Assembly (NCBI GenBank): GCA_950054485.1
Contig: CATLPD010000002.1
Location: 1 to 64,000, forward strand
Source of the DNA: an uncultured Alphaproteobacteria bacterium
GTDB taxonomy: Bacteria; Pseudomonadota; Alphaproteobacteria; Micavibrionales; CSBR16-224
Length of the DNA stretch: 64,000 nucleotides
Direction of reading: 5' to 3'
Part shown: in pieces, positions 54,510-63,246 of the stretch
Layout: every line of letters starts with the position of its first letter
Position numbering within the stretch: the first letter of the stretch is position 1
The notes under the pieces: generated by a model
The model's database searches: none
The model's input: only the letters and a program-made list of their open reading frames with translations
What the model was told of the DNA's origin: nothing
Position numbers and translations under genes: made by a program

Positions 54510-54536
54510 TCCTGATAAAATAGGATCGTAAAAGAG

Positions 54537-54562
54537 GGCAGGCGAAAATCTGCCTTTTTTTG
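54537..54562 (+). terminator. Terminator after rpmF
   Basis: GGCAG, an 8-base loop and CTGCC, followed by seven T. The short stem suggests partial read-through into plsX. Confidence 0.75.
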
Positions 54563-54584
54563 TCTTGTCTTTATTCTGCGAAAG

Positions 54585-54596
54585 GTCTGATCAGAC
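54585..54596. promoter_or_regulatory. Perfect 12-bp palindrome before plsX
   Basis: GTCTGATCAGAC lies between the rpmF terminator and the GTG start of plsX, two bases ahead of the start codon. It could be an operator for a fatty-acid regulator or chance. Confidence 0.4.
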
Positions 54597-54597
54597 A

Positions 54598-55683
54598 GTG
54601 TCAAAAATAATCACAATATCACTGGATGCGATGGGCGGCGATGACGCGCCCGAAATAGTTATTGATGGGGCTGCAAAAGCAGCGCATGAACTTTCGAATG
54701 TTCGCTTTGTCATTGCGGGTGACGAAGGTAAAATCGGGCCGCTGATTTCCAAACACAAAGTTTTAAAAAATATATCAGAGGTTATTCATACACCAGACGT
54801 GGTAACAGCTGATATGAAGCCGTCCGTTGCATTGCGTCAGGGGCGGAATTCCAGCATGCGCCTTGCAATCAACGCTGTAAAAGACGGCAAGGCTGATGCG
54901 ATTGTCTCGGCGGGTAATACGGGTGCCTTAATGGCGATTGCGAAATTTGTTCTTAAAACCTTGCCGGGGGTTACGCGTCCCGCAATTGCTTCGATCATGC
55001 CGACGGTTAAAAAAGGCAAAGGCGTTGTCTTCCTTGATCTTGGCGCTAATTTGGAATGCTCATCCCGCAATCTGGTAGAATTCGCTGTACTCGGCTCTGT
55101 TTATTCGCGTTTGATTGCTAATCAGGACCGGCCAAAAGTTGGTATTTTGAATATCGGCTCCGAAGAAATGAAAGGGCACGAAACCCTGCGCGAGGCAGCC
55201 GATATCCTTGAAGGGCACCTGCAAGATGCAGAATATACAGGCTTTGCCGAAGGTACAGATATCCATAAAGGTGATCTGGATGTAATCGTTACAGATGGTT
55301 TCACGGGAAACGTTGCCCTGAAAACGGTGGAGGGCACAGCGAAGATGATCGCCCATATGGTCAAAGATTCTTTTAAAACCTCGCCCTTGGCTTATTTGGG
55401 GCTGCCGTTCATTTTTCCGGCCTTTAAAAAATTGAAATCACGTATGGATCCGCGCCTTTATAACGGCGGTATGTTTTTAGGCCTGAAAGGGTTATGCGTT
55501 AAAAGTCACGGCGGTACAGATGCGGTTGGTTTTGCTAATGCCATCATGGTCGCTTATATGTTGGCCGAAAAAAACTTCAACCATCATGTGGCAGATGTTC
55601 TTAGCCGAATGGTTCACGATGATCCGGACTCCGAGATCGAAGTTGAAGACGATCTTTCTCCACAGCGTGCGGAGGAAGGCTGA
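54598..55683 (+). CDS. plsX: Acyl-ACP:phosphate acyltransferase PlsX
   Basis: This 361-residue peripheral membrane enzyme makes acyl-phosphate from acyl-ACP for phospholipid synthesis. It begins SKIITISLDAMGGDDAP, the diagnostic PlsX N-terminus, and has SAGNTGALMAIAK and GLCVKSHGGTDAVGFANA. The start is a GTG at 54598, because the family start is this residue and there is no ATG nearby. A start at 54565 would add a non-homologous leader. It overlaps fabH by one base. Confidence 0.95.
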   Translation: MSKIITISLDAMGGDDAPEIVIDGAAKAAHELSNVRFVIAGDEGKIGPLISKHKVLKNISEVIHTPDVVTADMKPSVALRQGRNSSMRLAINAVKDGKADAIVSAGNTGALMAIAKFVLKTLPGVTRPAIASIMPTVKKGKGVVFLDLGANLECSSRNLVEFAVLGSVYSRLIANQDRPKVGILNIGSEEMKGHETLREAADILEGHLQDAEYTGFAEGTDIHKGDLDVIVTDGFTGNVALKTVEGTAKMIAHMVKDSFKTSPLAYLGLPFIFPAFKKLKSRMDPRLYNGGMFLGLKGLCVKSHGGTDAVGFANAIMVAYMLAEKNFNHHVADVLSRMVHDDPDSEIEVEDDLSPQRAEEG

Positions 55684-56642
55684 TGCACTCCAAGATTATT
55701 TCAGCTGGTCACTATTTGCCCGAAAAAGCTTTATCAAACAAAGAATTAGAATCTCTGGTTGATACATCGGATGAATGGATTCGCCAGCGCACGGGTATAG
55801 AAAAACGCCATATAGCGGCAGAAGATGAGAAAACATCGGATATGGCGGTCAAGGCGGCTGAAATGGCGCTGAAAAATGCGGGGCTAAAGGGCTCTGATAT
55901 TGACGCCGTGATTTTGGGCACAACAACGCCAGACAGGACATTTCCTGCGACGGCGGTGACGGTGCAGGATAAAATCGGCATGGGCGACCATGGCTTTGGC
56001 ATGGATGTTCAGGCGGTTTGTTCCGGTTTTATATACGCGCTATCGGTGGCGGATAATTTTATCAAGGCTGGACAAATCAAGCGCGCGCTAGTGATTGGGG
56101 CCGAAAAATTTTCAAATCTTTTGAACTGGGATGATCGCACAACCTGTGTACTGTTTGGTGACGGGGCCGGCGCGGTGATCATTGAGGCGACCGAAGATGC
56201 CAATACAGGCATTCTATCGACGCACCTGCATTCGGAAGGGGCGCAGCGCGATATTTTGTGCACAGATGGCGGGGCAGGCTCTACAAAGACAACGGGGCAC
56301 GTCACGATGAACGGCCAGGAAGTCTTTCGTCATGCTGTATCACGCATGAGCGAGGTTGTGGCAGAGGCGCTGAAGGCCAATAACATCACAGCCAATGACA
56401 TAGACTGGTTAATCCCCCATCAGGCGAACAAGCGCATTATTGATTCTACGGCCAAGAAGATGAAACTGCCGCCGGAAAAGATTGTTTTAACGGTTCAAGA
56501 TCACGGCAACACATCAGCCGCATCCATCCCTCTTGCGTTTTCTACGGCGTGGAATGATGGACGCGTGAAAAAAAACGATCTGATTTTGATGGAGGCGATG
56601 GGCGGCGGTTTAACCTGGGGTGCGGCCTTAATTCGCATCTAG
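55683..56642 (+). CDS. fabH: 3-oxoacyl-ACP synthase III
   Basis: This 319-residue condensing enzyme starts fatty-acid synthesis by joining acetyl-CoA and malonyl-ACP. The catalytic triad is visible: Cys in DVQAVCSGFIYAL, His in WLIPHQANKRII and Asn in DHGNTSAASIPLA. The start ATG overlaps the plsX stop. The length is standard. Together with plsX it feeds lipid synthesis. Confidence 0.97.
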   Translation: MHSKIISAGHYLPEKALSNKELESLVDTSDEWIRQRTGIEKRHIAAEDEKTSDMAVKAAEMALKNAGLKGSDIDAVILGTTTPDRTFPATAVTVQDKIGMGDHGFGMDVQAVCSGFIYALSVADNFIKAGQIKRALVIGAEKFSNLLNWDDRTTCVLFGDGAGAVIIEATEDANTGILSTHLHSEGAQRDILCTDGGAGSTKTTGHVTMNGQEVFRHAVSRMSEVVAEALKANNITANDIDWLIPHQANKRIIDSTAKKMKLPPEKIVLTVQDHGNTSAASIPLAFSTAWNDGRVKKNDLILMEAMGGGLTWGAALIRI

Positions 56643-56753
56643 TTCATCAATCACTTTAAAAGCATCGCTTTAACCAAAATTTTATAACTCCATATTAAAA
56701 CTGCATTTTCCTGTTTCTTCATTCTTGACGAAACGGTTTTGAATCATTAGTTT

Positions 56754-56759
56754 TATAAT
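56754..56759 (+). promoter_or_regulatory. Candidate -10 element of ihfA
   Basis: A perfect TATAAT lies 21 bases before the ihfA start, but no good -35 box is found 16-18 bases upstream. A TTGACG sits 23 bases away, which is too far. Activator-dependent start is possible. Confidence 0.35.
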
Positions 56760-56780
56760 TGCAATCAGAGAGGAAAATCG

Positions 56781-57086
56781 ATGAATAACACAATCACCAG
56801 ATCGGATCTTGGCCGCGCCGTATATCAGGCTGTCGGATTATCTCAAAGCGAATCAAATCAACTTGTCGAACAGGTTCTGGAAGAAATTTCCAATGCCTTG
56901 GTTGAAGGTGATGTTGTTAAAATTTCTTCTTTCGGAACTTTGTCGGTTCGCAAAAAGTCAGAGCGTATTGGCCGCAACCCCAAAACGGGGGAAGAGGTTC
57001 CAATCACACCACGTCGCGTTCTATCTTTCCGCCCAAGTAATGTGCTTAAAGACAGAATCGATAATGGCGTCAAATCGCAATCATAA
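56781..57086 (+). CDS. ihfA: Integration host factor alpha subunit
   Basis: This 101-residue DNA-bending HU-family protein begins [20 protein letters not shown] and carries the arm with [20 protein letters not shown]. It forms a heterodimer with IhfB and bends DNA at specific sites in replication, recombination and transcription. The Shine-Dalgarno AGAGAGGA is strong. It precedes the merR gene by 27 bases. Confidence 0.95.
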   Translation: MNNTITRSDLGRAVYQAVGLSQSESNQLVEQVLEEISNALVEGDVVKISSFGTLSVRKKSERIGRNPKTGEEVPITPRRVLSFRPSNVLKDRIDNGVKSQS

Positions 57087-57113
57087 ATATTTTAATCAAG
57101 GGGAAGTTATTTC

Positions 57114-57581
57114 ATGCATTCTAAAAATGTAAAAACTGCGTCAAACCAGAAATCAACAGCAGATAAAAAATCGGCTGCAGCATTCCGTACAATCAGCGAA
57201 GTTGCGGAAGAACTGGATGTACAGCAGCATGTTCTACGTTTCTGGGAAACCAAATTTTCACATGTTAAACCTATGAAACGTGGCGGCGGTCGTCGTTTTT
57301 ACAGACCAGAAGATGTTGAACTGTTAAAAGCAATTCACACTTTGTTATATCAGGAAGGATATACCATCAAAGGTGTTCAGAAACTGCTTGCAGGATCAAA
57401 GAACAAGGTTCTTGAAAAGTTGAACGAACTTGATGATAACGAGCCACTACTGCAAGCTGATGTCAAAGCGCAAGAAGAAGAGGCTGCAGTTGCAAAGCCT
57501 GTTATCAAGTCCGAGCAAAAGCAGGAATTGAAAGACATGCTGGAAGAGCTGAAGTCTTTGCGTTCAATGCTCCACGCTTAA
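57114..57581 (+). CDS. MerR-family transcriptional regulator
   Basis: This 155-residue protein has the MerR helix-turn-helix ([20 protein letters not shown], residues about 24-43) with the wing [15 protein letters not shown], then a coiled-coil dimerisation helix. The C-terminal part has no cysteine metal-binding site, so it is not a metal sensor of the classic kind. In alphaproteobacteria it commonly follows ihfA. The effector is unknown. Confidence 0.92.
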   Translation: MHSKNVKTASNQKSTADKKSAAAFRTISEVAEELDVQQHVLRFWETKFSHVKPMKRGGGRRFYRPEDVELLKAIHTLLYQEGYTIKGVQKLLAGSKNKVLEKLNELDDNEPLLQADVKAQEEEAAVAKPVIKSEQKQELKDMLEELKSLRSMLHA

Positions 57582-57647
57582 AACCTGATTTTTATGATAT
57601 TTTAACCTTTTTTCTATAGCGCCATATATGGAAAAAAGGGGTTCTTG

Positions 57648-58564
57648 ATGAAAAAAATTAAGTTCAGGCACAAAAAAAGGCTTTTAAAAAAAAATCTGCG
57701 GGTGTTTTTGCTAAAGGGTTGACTGGTGCTGCATTGTTGTGGGGAGCAACAAATTACTACGCGCCCAATCTGGAATTGGACGATAAGGCGTCAGATAAAT
57801 TTGAGGAAGTCTTTAGTGGAAATCCTTTGAGCGCCAAAGCAATGGGACTTTTTTCGTCTGAACCAAACTTAGAAGATTTGGATGTTTATGCTGGAAGTGA
57901 AAATGTCGAGTTTTTAGGAAATGAGGCACATTCAAAGCCTATATCACGCTCCACATATGCAAATCAGTGGTATGCTGTCATGGGACGGTATGAGGCATAC
58001 ATGAATGTATCTGAAAATCGTGCTTTTATGAATGATTGGTATAGTCAGTTAGACCATTTAAAAAATAAATCTCTTGAAGAACAAGCTGCTGGTGTGGATG
58101 GCTTAGTAGATGAGTTGGTTACATACGAATTTGATGAAGATACATACAATCAAGGTGATTATTGGGGGACACCTGTTGAAACAGCCTATCTCAGGCAGGG
58201 CGATTGTGACGATTTTGCAATTTTAAAATATTTTTCATTGCGGTATTTGGATGTGCCTGCGGAGCGCATGTATTTAATCGGTGTGGCTACAGATAATGGC
58301 AACACTTTAAACCATATGACATTGATGATAGATGTGGAGGATCGAGGGGTCTCAGACTTTCTGAGGGGTCTTGTCGGGGTTAAACCGCAAGTCAATTGGA
58401 CAATTTTAGACAATGACGGAAGTCCACAAGGTCGATTGATAGAAGAAGATCGAACAAATTTTACGCCATTTTTTGCTCTAAATGAAACGGGTTTTTGGTC
58501 GATATCTGATCAAAGTACGGTATGGAAACCTAAACCACGCACTACTAATCCTAATTTGTCTTAA
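57648..58564 (+). CDS. BTLCP transglutaminase-like cysteine protease, frame broken at an A9 run
   Basis: A strong Shine-Dalgarno (AAGGGG) sits 6 bases before the ATG at 57648. That frame reads MKKIKFRHKKRLLKKN and meets TGA at 57720. The protein continues in the -1 frame from 57695: SAGVFAKGLTGAALLWGATN, a plausible membrane anchor, then a domain of about 270 residues. The transglutaminase-like triad appears as LRQGDCDDFAILK (Cys), NTLNHMTLMI (His) and a following Asp (DVED). The two frames would join if one A were added to the run at 57686-57694. Options are a sequencing error, transcriptional slippage or phase variation. The family, DUF920/BTLCP, is alphaproteobacterial and its substrates are mostly unknown. 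Confidence 0.8.
57686..57694 (+). other. A9 homopolymer, candidate slippage site
   Basis: Nine consecutive A in the sixth to seventh Lys-codon region. One extra A, or a -1 ribosomal slip, joins the ATG frame to the BTLCP frame. Confidence 0.6.
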
Positions 58565-58624
58565 TTTTTCAATTGCATTTTTCAAGGGGCATTGGTAGGA
58601 CTATCACTGCCATTTATTTTTTTT

Positions 58625-58701
58625 CGGAACGTGGCGTAGTCTGGTAGCGCGCTCGCCTGGGGGGCGAGAGGTCGTGGGTTCGAATCCCGCCGTTCCGACC
58701 A
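58625..58701 (+). tRNA. tRNA-Pro (anticodon GGG)
   Basis: A 77-nt cloverleaf with acceptor CGGAACG/CGTTCCG, anticodon loop CTGGGGG, T-loop GTTCGAATC, discriminator A and encoded CCA. It reads CCC, and CCU by wobble. Confidence 0.97.
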
Positions 58702-58850
58702 TTAATTTATTCTGCTTAAAATGAAACTAAACTAGTTCTTGAAATGTATGAATTTAGAGCGGCATGGAATTTCAGTGAATATCTTTTTTGCCGTTGCGAC
58801 CTTATTTTATTATTTTAATACTTTAATTTTTATTTGTTTGGAGAAAATCG

Positions 58851-59171
58851 ATGTCTTGTATTGTACATGTTGCCTTACCTAACACACCTGAATGTCGTAG
58901 AATATGTAACATAGCATTGGAAAAGCGCTTGGCTGCGGCCGCACATTTTTACGAAAATACAACGACTGCCTACTGGTGGGAAGGCTCAATTCGTGAATCT
59001 AAAGAGTTGATCGTGGCTTTTATTACAACTGACTTTAAATACAACGCGCTATCGGAATATATCCTATCCGAACATCCATACGAAGTACCATGCATTATGA
59101 AGGTTGATATGGATTGTGCGCACATGCCGTTTCTGGACTGGATACACAAATCTACAACGACTTCTGATTGA
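58851..59171 (+). CDS. cutA: CutA-like divalent cation tolerance protein
   Basis: This 106-residue protein has the CutA1 hallmarks: ALEKRLAAAAHFYENTTTAYWW with the YWWEGSI motif and HPYEVPCIMKV near the C-terminus. CutA forms a very stable trimer. Copper tolerance has been proposed but its biochemical role is unclear. One odd point is the AAAAH in place of the more usual AAC near residue 33. It is monocistronic, after tRNA-Pro. Confidence 0.9.
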   Translation: MSCIVHVALPNTPECRRICNIALEKRLAAAAHFYENTTTAYWWEGSIRESKELIVAFITTDFKYNALSEYILSEHPYEVPCIMKVDMDCAHMPFLDWIHKSTTTSD

Positions 59172-59174
59172 TGG

Positions 59175-59477
59175 TTAACTTTCGTCATCTGATGTTACGG
59201 TTTCGGCGCAGATATTTAAATCAGTTCCGGGATCGTTTTGGCAGTTCAAGCCGCATGAAAAATGCCCATTTACCCAAGACCTCTCGTCGAGTGTTTTAAG
59301 TGCAGCCACTCGGCAGTCTTCTAGGTTTTTGTACGGTCCTTGTTCTTGCGCATTTATTTCATATATATCTTCATACACATAGGCTGTCCAATATTTTTGG
59401 AACGGAGACCATCCGAAAAAATAGGCGCAGAGTAAATATATAATTATAATATTGATTAAATGTATAAAAATTTTCAT
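59175..59477 (-). CDS. Small single-span membrane protein with cysteine-rich tail
   Basis: This 100-residue protein begins with a hydrophobic span (INIIIIYLLCAYFF) that can serve as an anchor or an uncleaved signal. The exported part has four cysteines (EDCRVA, FSCGLNC, NICAE) that could form two disulfides. The leader has a GGGAG-like Shine-Dalgarno. No family is recognised. It is convergent with cutA. Confidence 0.6.
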   Translation of the reverse strand: MKIFIHLINIIIIYLLCAYFFGWSPFQKYWTAYVYEDIYEINAQEQGPYKNLEDCRVAALKTLDERSWVNGHFSCGLNCQNDPGTDLNICAETVTSDDES

Positions 59478-59585
59478 GAGAAAACTCCCTAATTCATATT
59501 ATAAAACAAAAGGTTAAACGGCTTGAGGTACTATGATACCGTTGTAATAACATACTGTTTTTTATTGATTTTCTTTAATTACTTG

Positions 59586-59613
59586 TTGACAGTTTGTTTG
59601 TATAAGTTATAAA
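59586..59613 (+). promoter_or_regulatory. Promoter of rplM-rpsI
   Basis: TTGACA (59586-59591), a 16-base spacer and TATAAA (59608-59613). The leader of about 50 bases before rplM fits a ribosomal-protein operon. Confidence 0.7.
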
Positions 59614-59670
59614 TCACACCAGATAAAGAATCGCCCGTGGTGGGTGAAACGATAAAATAAGGAAAAAACA

Positions 59671-60129
59671 ATGAAAACCTTCTCTTTAAAGCCGGCTGAT
59701 GCCGAAAAGAAATGGTTTGTAATTGACGCGGAAGGCGTTGTTCTGGGCCGTTTGGCAAGCCAGATCGCACTGCGCCTGCGTGGAAAGCACAAGCCTGAAT
59801 TTACACCGCATGTAGATTGTGGTGATAACATCATCGTGATTAACGCTGATAAGGTAAAACTGACCGGTAAAAAACGCGATCAGGATATCTTTTTCTGGCA
59901 CACAGGATACCCAGGCGGTATCAAGCAGCGCAGCAAAGGTCAAATTCTGGAAGGTGAACATCCAGAACGCGTTGTTATGAAAGCTGTTGAACGTATGATG
60001 CCACGCGGTCCGCTAGGCCGTCGTCAAATGACAGGCCTGCGCGTATTTGCGGGTACGGAACATACACATGAAGCGCAAAAACCGGAAGTTCTGGATATTG
60101 CTGCGTTGAACCCAAAGAACAAACGATAG
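59671..60129 (+). CDS. rplM: Ribosomal protein uL13
   Basis: This 152-residue 50S protein has the standard motifs [19 protein letters not shown] and [18 protein letters not shown], ending [12 protein letters not shown]. It is 15 bases before rpsI, the universal rplM-rpsI pair. The Shine-Dalgarno is AAGGA. Confidence 0.98.
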   Translation: MKTFSLKPADAEKKWFVIDAEGVVLGRLASQIALRLRGKHKPEFTPHVDCGDNIIVINADKVKLTGKKRDQDIFFWHTGYPGGIKQRSKGQILEGEHPERVVMKAVERMMPRGPLGRRQMTGLRVFAGTEHTHEAQKPEVLDIAALNPKNKR

Positions 60130-60144
60130 GATTAAGGATATATA

Positions 60145-60681
60145 ATGGCTGAAGATAAAGAAAAGAAGTCACTGGCTGATCTGAAATCTGCTGTAAAGGA
60201 AAATGAAGCAGAGACAAAGAAAGCCACAACAAAATCAGATGCTAAGGCAGATTCTAAAGAAGACAAGCCTGCAGAGCCTCAGATTGATCAACATGGCCGT
60301 GCCTATGGTACCGGTCGTCGTAAAAGCGATTGTGTTGCCCGCGTTTGGGTTAAGCCAGGTTCTGGCAAAATCACAGTTAATAAAAAAGATGTCGAGCAAT
60401 ATTTTGCACGTCCGACACAGCGTTTGATCTTAAAGCAACCGCTGGAAGCTGTTGACCGCACATCACAATTCGACATTATCTGCACCGTATCTGGCGGTGG
60501 TCTGTCAGGTCAGGCTGGTGCGATCCGTTTGGGTATTGCGAACGCTTTGGTTAACTACGAACCAGGTCTTCGTCCGACACTTAAAAAGGGCGGCTTCCTT
60601 ACACGTGACAGCCGCGTTGTCGAGCGTAAGAAATACGGTAAAGCGAAAGCGCGTCGTTCATACCAGTGGGCGAAACGCTAA
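60145..60681 (+). CDS. rpsI: Ribosomal protein uS9 with acidic N-terminal extension
   Basis: This 178-residue 30S protein carries a uS9 core ([20 protein letters not shown] from residue 51, [19 protein letters not shown]) and the C-terminal tail [10 protein letters not shown] that contacts tRNA. About 45 extra residues at the N-terminus are rich in Lys, Glu and Ala, as in many alphaproteobacterial uS9 proteins. A terminator follows. Confidence 0.97.
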   Translation: MAEDKEKKSLADLKSAVKENEAETKKATTKSDAKADSKEDKPAEPQIDQHGRAYGTGRRKSDCVARVWVKPGSGKITVNKKDVEQYFARPTQRLILKQPLEAVDRTSQFDIICTVSGGGLSGQAGAIRLGIANALVNYEPGLRPTLKKGGFLTRDSRVVERKKYGKAKARRSYQWAKR

Positions 60682-60709
60682 TAAAAATTTGCTTTTGCAA
60701 AAAATTTTT

Positions 60710-60740
60710 AAAGCGCTGGAGAAATCCGGCGCTTTTTTTT
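60710..60740 (+). terminator. Terminator of rplM-rpsI
   Basis: AAAGCGCTGG, a 6-base loop and CCGGCGCTTT (one G-T pair) form a 10-bp stem, followed by a T-run. Confidence 0.92.
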
Positions 60741-60799
60741 ATGATGGTCTTGGACGTATAAGAAAACAAAGAGCTTCGGAAGCATTAAAGGGGTAATAA

Positions 60800-62422
60800 A
60801 TGGTTTTTTCAGATAAGAATAATAAAAGCTTATTAGAGGGCGGACTTGGAGAATTTCAGGCTAAACAGGATAAAAGCTCCTTTCAATTGAAAAAGCCTCA
60901 GCTTTCAAAGAAACAGCAAAAAGAAAATCTAAGACATGAAAGAGCGATTGAACTTGATATCGTACAGGCTCTTAATCTGGTTACGACTAAAGGGCAGGGG
61001 GCAGTATTAAAAGCACTTTTGGAAGTGCACAACAGATATCCAAGATCACATAAACCTTTATTTCAAATCGGTTTGATTCAGATGTCACAAATGGACTATC
61101 ACGGTGCGGAAGGAATTATGGCTGAGGCCTATAATCGTGCGCCTTTAGAGCCTGAAGTTATTATACATTTGGCAACAGCGCAAATTATCCTAGGGAAAAC
61201 GGAAGAAGCTGAGGCGCATATCAAGAACTTGTTGCAGATCAACTCCAACCCTAGGACTTTGATTGCCGCCGCAAACCTTTCCCGGATGATGGGGAATAAA
61301 AAAGAAGCCATTGCAAAAGTTAAAGAGGCACTGGAAGTGGATCCTGATCATATCCACGCTATGGCGATTTTATCCGACCTGACAGGTCCGAAAACAGATG
61401 ATCCTTTATTTAAAAAGTTGAAAAAGATATCGCAAAATGGACAGAAAGTCTCTAAAGAGTACATGACTATGGTCCATTTTTCTCTCGCTCGTGCTCTTTT
61501 TAAAATGAAAGACTATAAAACATCATTTTACCACTATCATCGTGGTAATCAGATTAAAGCTAAAATGGTGCCATACTCTGAAAAAAACATGAAGAGGTCT
61601 GCAGAGCAAGCAGAAGAAATTTTTTCTATTTTTTCCGCGGAAACTATGAAAAAACTACGCAAACAAAGTACGAATAAAGATAGAAAGCCCGTTCCTATCT
61701 TTATTGCTGGAATGCCGCGCTCGGGTACAACATTGGTGGAGCAAATCATCTCGATGAATCCTGATGTTGCATCAGGTGGCGAAATGAGTGAATTCGTTAA
61801 GTCGGGCCAAATTGAGGGCACAAGCGGTCACGATTTTTCATCACGACTTGAGGCAGCTAAAGAGGCTGAAAACTTTAACAAAACGGGCAAGGTTTATTTA
61901 GATAGGCTTAAGAAAATTTACCCATATGCCGGCTATGTGACTGACAAAATGCCATTCAATTACATTTGGGCAGGTTTGATTTCATTGGCTTTGCCACAGG
62001 CTAAGATTGTCATTATGAAACGAAATCCGATGGACTGCGGCCTATCTATATATCGGCAAAACTTCAGTGCACAAACGCCATGGTATAATGATTTAAAAGG
62101 TATTGGTCAGGCTTACAAGGTTTTTAATAAATATCTCAATTATTGGCAAGAGGCCTTAGGTGATAAGGTGTTTGTTCTGGATTACGATAAGCTCGTTGTA
62201 TCGCCGGAAAAAGAATTACGCGCCTTGATAAAGTATTTAAATTTTGAATGGTCGGATGAGTATCTTCAGTTCCATGAGTCGGGCGGGCGTGTTACTACGG
62301 CAAGTATTGAGCAGGTGCGGAACGAGATTAATAAAGGATCATTGGAGTTGTGGAAGAATTTCGAGGAAGAACTTGAGCCGCTTTATAATGAAGTCAAGCA
62401 TTTGATGTCTTCAGAAAAATGA
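60800..62422 (+). CDS. TPR-repeat sulfotransferase
   Basis: This 540-residue cytoplasmic protein has about 220 residues of TPR-like helices (RAPLEPEVIIHLATAQIILG, LIAAANLSRMMGNKKEAIAK). A sulfotransferase domain follows, with the 5'-PSB loop FIAGMPRSGTTLVEQIIS and the 3'-PB motif IVIMKRNPMDCGLSIYRQNF. The family transfers sulfate from PAPS to proteins, lipids or glycans. The acceptor is unknown. Its end overlaps the gamma-carbonic anhydrase gene by 4 bases, suggesting co-transcription. Confidence 0.88.
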   Translation: MVFSDKNNKSLLEGGLGEFQAKQDKSSFQLKKPQLSKKQQKENLRHERAIELDIVQALNLVTTKGQGAVLKALLEVHNRYPRSHKPLFQIGLIQMSQMDYHGAEGIMAEAYNRAPLEPEVIIHLATAQIILGKTEEAEAHIKNLLQINSNPRTLIAAANLSRMMGNKKEAIAKVKEALEVDPDHIHAMAILSDLTGPKTDDPLFKKLKKISQNGQKVSKEYMTMVHFSLARALFKMKDYKTSFYHYHRGNQIKAKMVPYSEKNMKRSAEQAEEIFSIFSAETMKKLRKQSTNKDRKPVPIFIAGMPRSGTTLVEQIISMNPDVASGGEMSEFVKSGQIEGTSGHDFSSRLEAAKEAENFNKTGKVYLDRLKKIYPYAGYVTDKMPFNYIWAGLISLALPQAKIVIMKRNPMDCGLSIYRQNFSAQTPWYNDLKGIGQAYKVFNKYLNYWQEALGDKVFVLDYDKLVVSPEKELRALIKYLNFEWSDEYLQFHESGGRVTTASIEQVRNEINKGSLELWKNFEEELEPLYNEVKHLMSSEK

Positions 62423-62928
62423 AGCTAATCAAATACAAAGGCATATTTCCAGATATTCATGCTTCTGTTTTTATAGCTGATGGTGCGCAAGTGATTGGCG
62501 ATGTTAAAATTGGGCCCAATTCGTCCATATGGTTCAACTGTGTTGTCCGGGGGGATGTAAATAATATTATCATCGGTCAAAATACCAACATACAAGATAA
62601 TTCGGTTATTCATGTGTCAAGCACGGGGCAGGGCACCTATATCGGCGACAATGTGACCGTGGGGCATCAGGTTATACTACATGCCTGCACCATTGATGAT
62701 GAAAGCTTTATCGGTATGCAGGCCTGTATCATGGATGATGTGCGGGTGCATAAACATGCCATGGTTGCGGCGGGGGCTTTGGTTACGCAAGGTACGGTTA
62801 TTCCTTCAAATGAATTATGGGGCGGGCGCCCGGCTAAAAAAATGCGGGATTTAAGACCAGAAGAAATAGAAAATATTAAACATTCTGCGCAACACTATGT
62901 TAGACTGTCCAAAAGCTATAGTGAATAA
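62419..62928 (+). CDS. Gamma-carbonic anhydrase-like hexapeptide-repeat protein
   Basis: This 169-residue left-handed beta-helix protein has hexapeptide repeats and the three zinc histidines in NSVIHVSS (after QNTNIQD), VGHQVILHA and the conserved C-terminal helix. It resembles the gamma-CA family (CaiE/YrdA-like), some members of which hydrate CO2. Whether it is active cannot be told. It is coupled to the sulfotransferase gene (ATGA overlap). Confidence 0.88.
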   Translation: MKLIKYKGIFPDIHASVFIADGAQVIGDVKIGPNSSIWFNCVVRGDVNNIIIGQNTNIQDNSVIHVSSTGQGTYIGDNVTVGHQVILHACTIDDESFIGMQACIMDDVRVHKHAMVAAGALVTQGTVIPSNELWGGRPAKKMRDLRPEEIENIKHSAQHYVRLSKSYSE

Positions 62929-62939
62929 AGGGGAAGTTC

Positions 62940-63182
62940 ATGAAAAAAGCAATAATTCTGGCAACTGTATTCATAGGCCTTGCCGTCGCCGGGTGCAGTG
63001 AAACCGGCTATTATCGATATTCTGCCCCTTATACCTATGACCCTAGTGATCCAGATTACACAACGATTTTGAACGTCCCTGAAAACAGGCAATATTTTGA
63101 TGTTTATGAATGGCGTTACACAGATCATGCCCCGGCCAATTACGGTAACGATTCCGTCATTGTTTTTCCTGTGAATGACTAA
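62940..63182 (+). CDS. Small lipoprotein, unknown
   Basis: This 80-residue protein has a lipoprotein signal (ATVFIGLAVAGC) and a mature part rich in Tyr, Asp and Pro (YYRYSAPYTYDPSDPDYT). A GGGGAAG Shine-Dalgarno lies before the start. It has no known family. It is 11 bases after the gamma-CA gene and may belong to the same unit. Confidence 0.75.
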   Translation: MKKAIILATVFIGLAVAGCSETGYYRYSAPYTYDPSDPDYTTILNVPENRQYFDVYEWRYTDHAPANYGNDSVIVFPVND

Positions 63183-63246
63183 AAAGCTTCTGGCTTGTAG
63201 GGCTTATATTTGCTATAAATAGATTATAGCAATCACGGGGCCAATT

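Noticed and set aside
54565-54597. Earlier TTG start for plsX
   Set aside because: It would add a non-homologous leader overlapping the terminator run and the palindrome. The GTG at 54598 gives the standard PlsX N-terminus.
57719-57721. TTG start for the BTLCP protein
   Set aside because: The G-rich stretch abuts it with no spacing, and the hydrophobic anchor residues just upstream in that frame look coding. The ATG at 57648 has a proper ribosome site.
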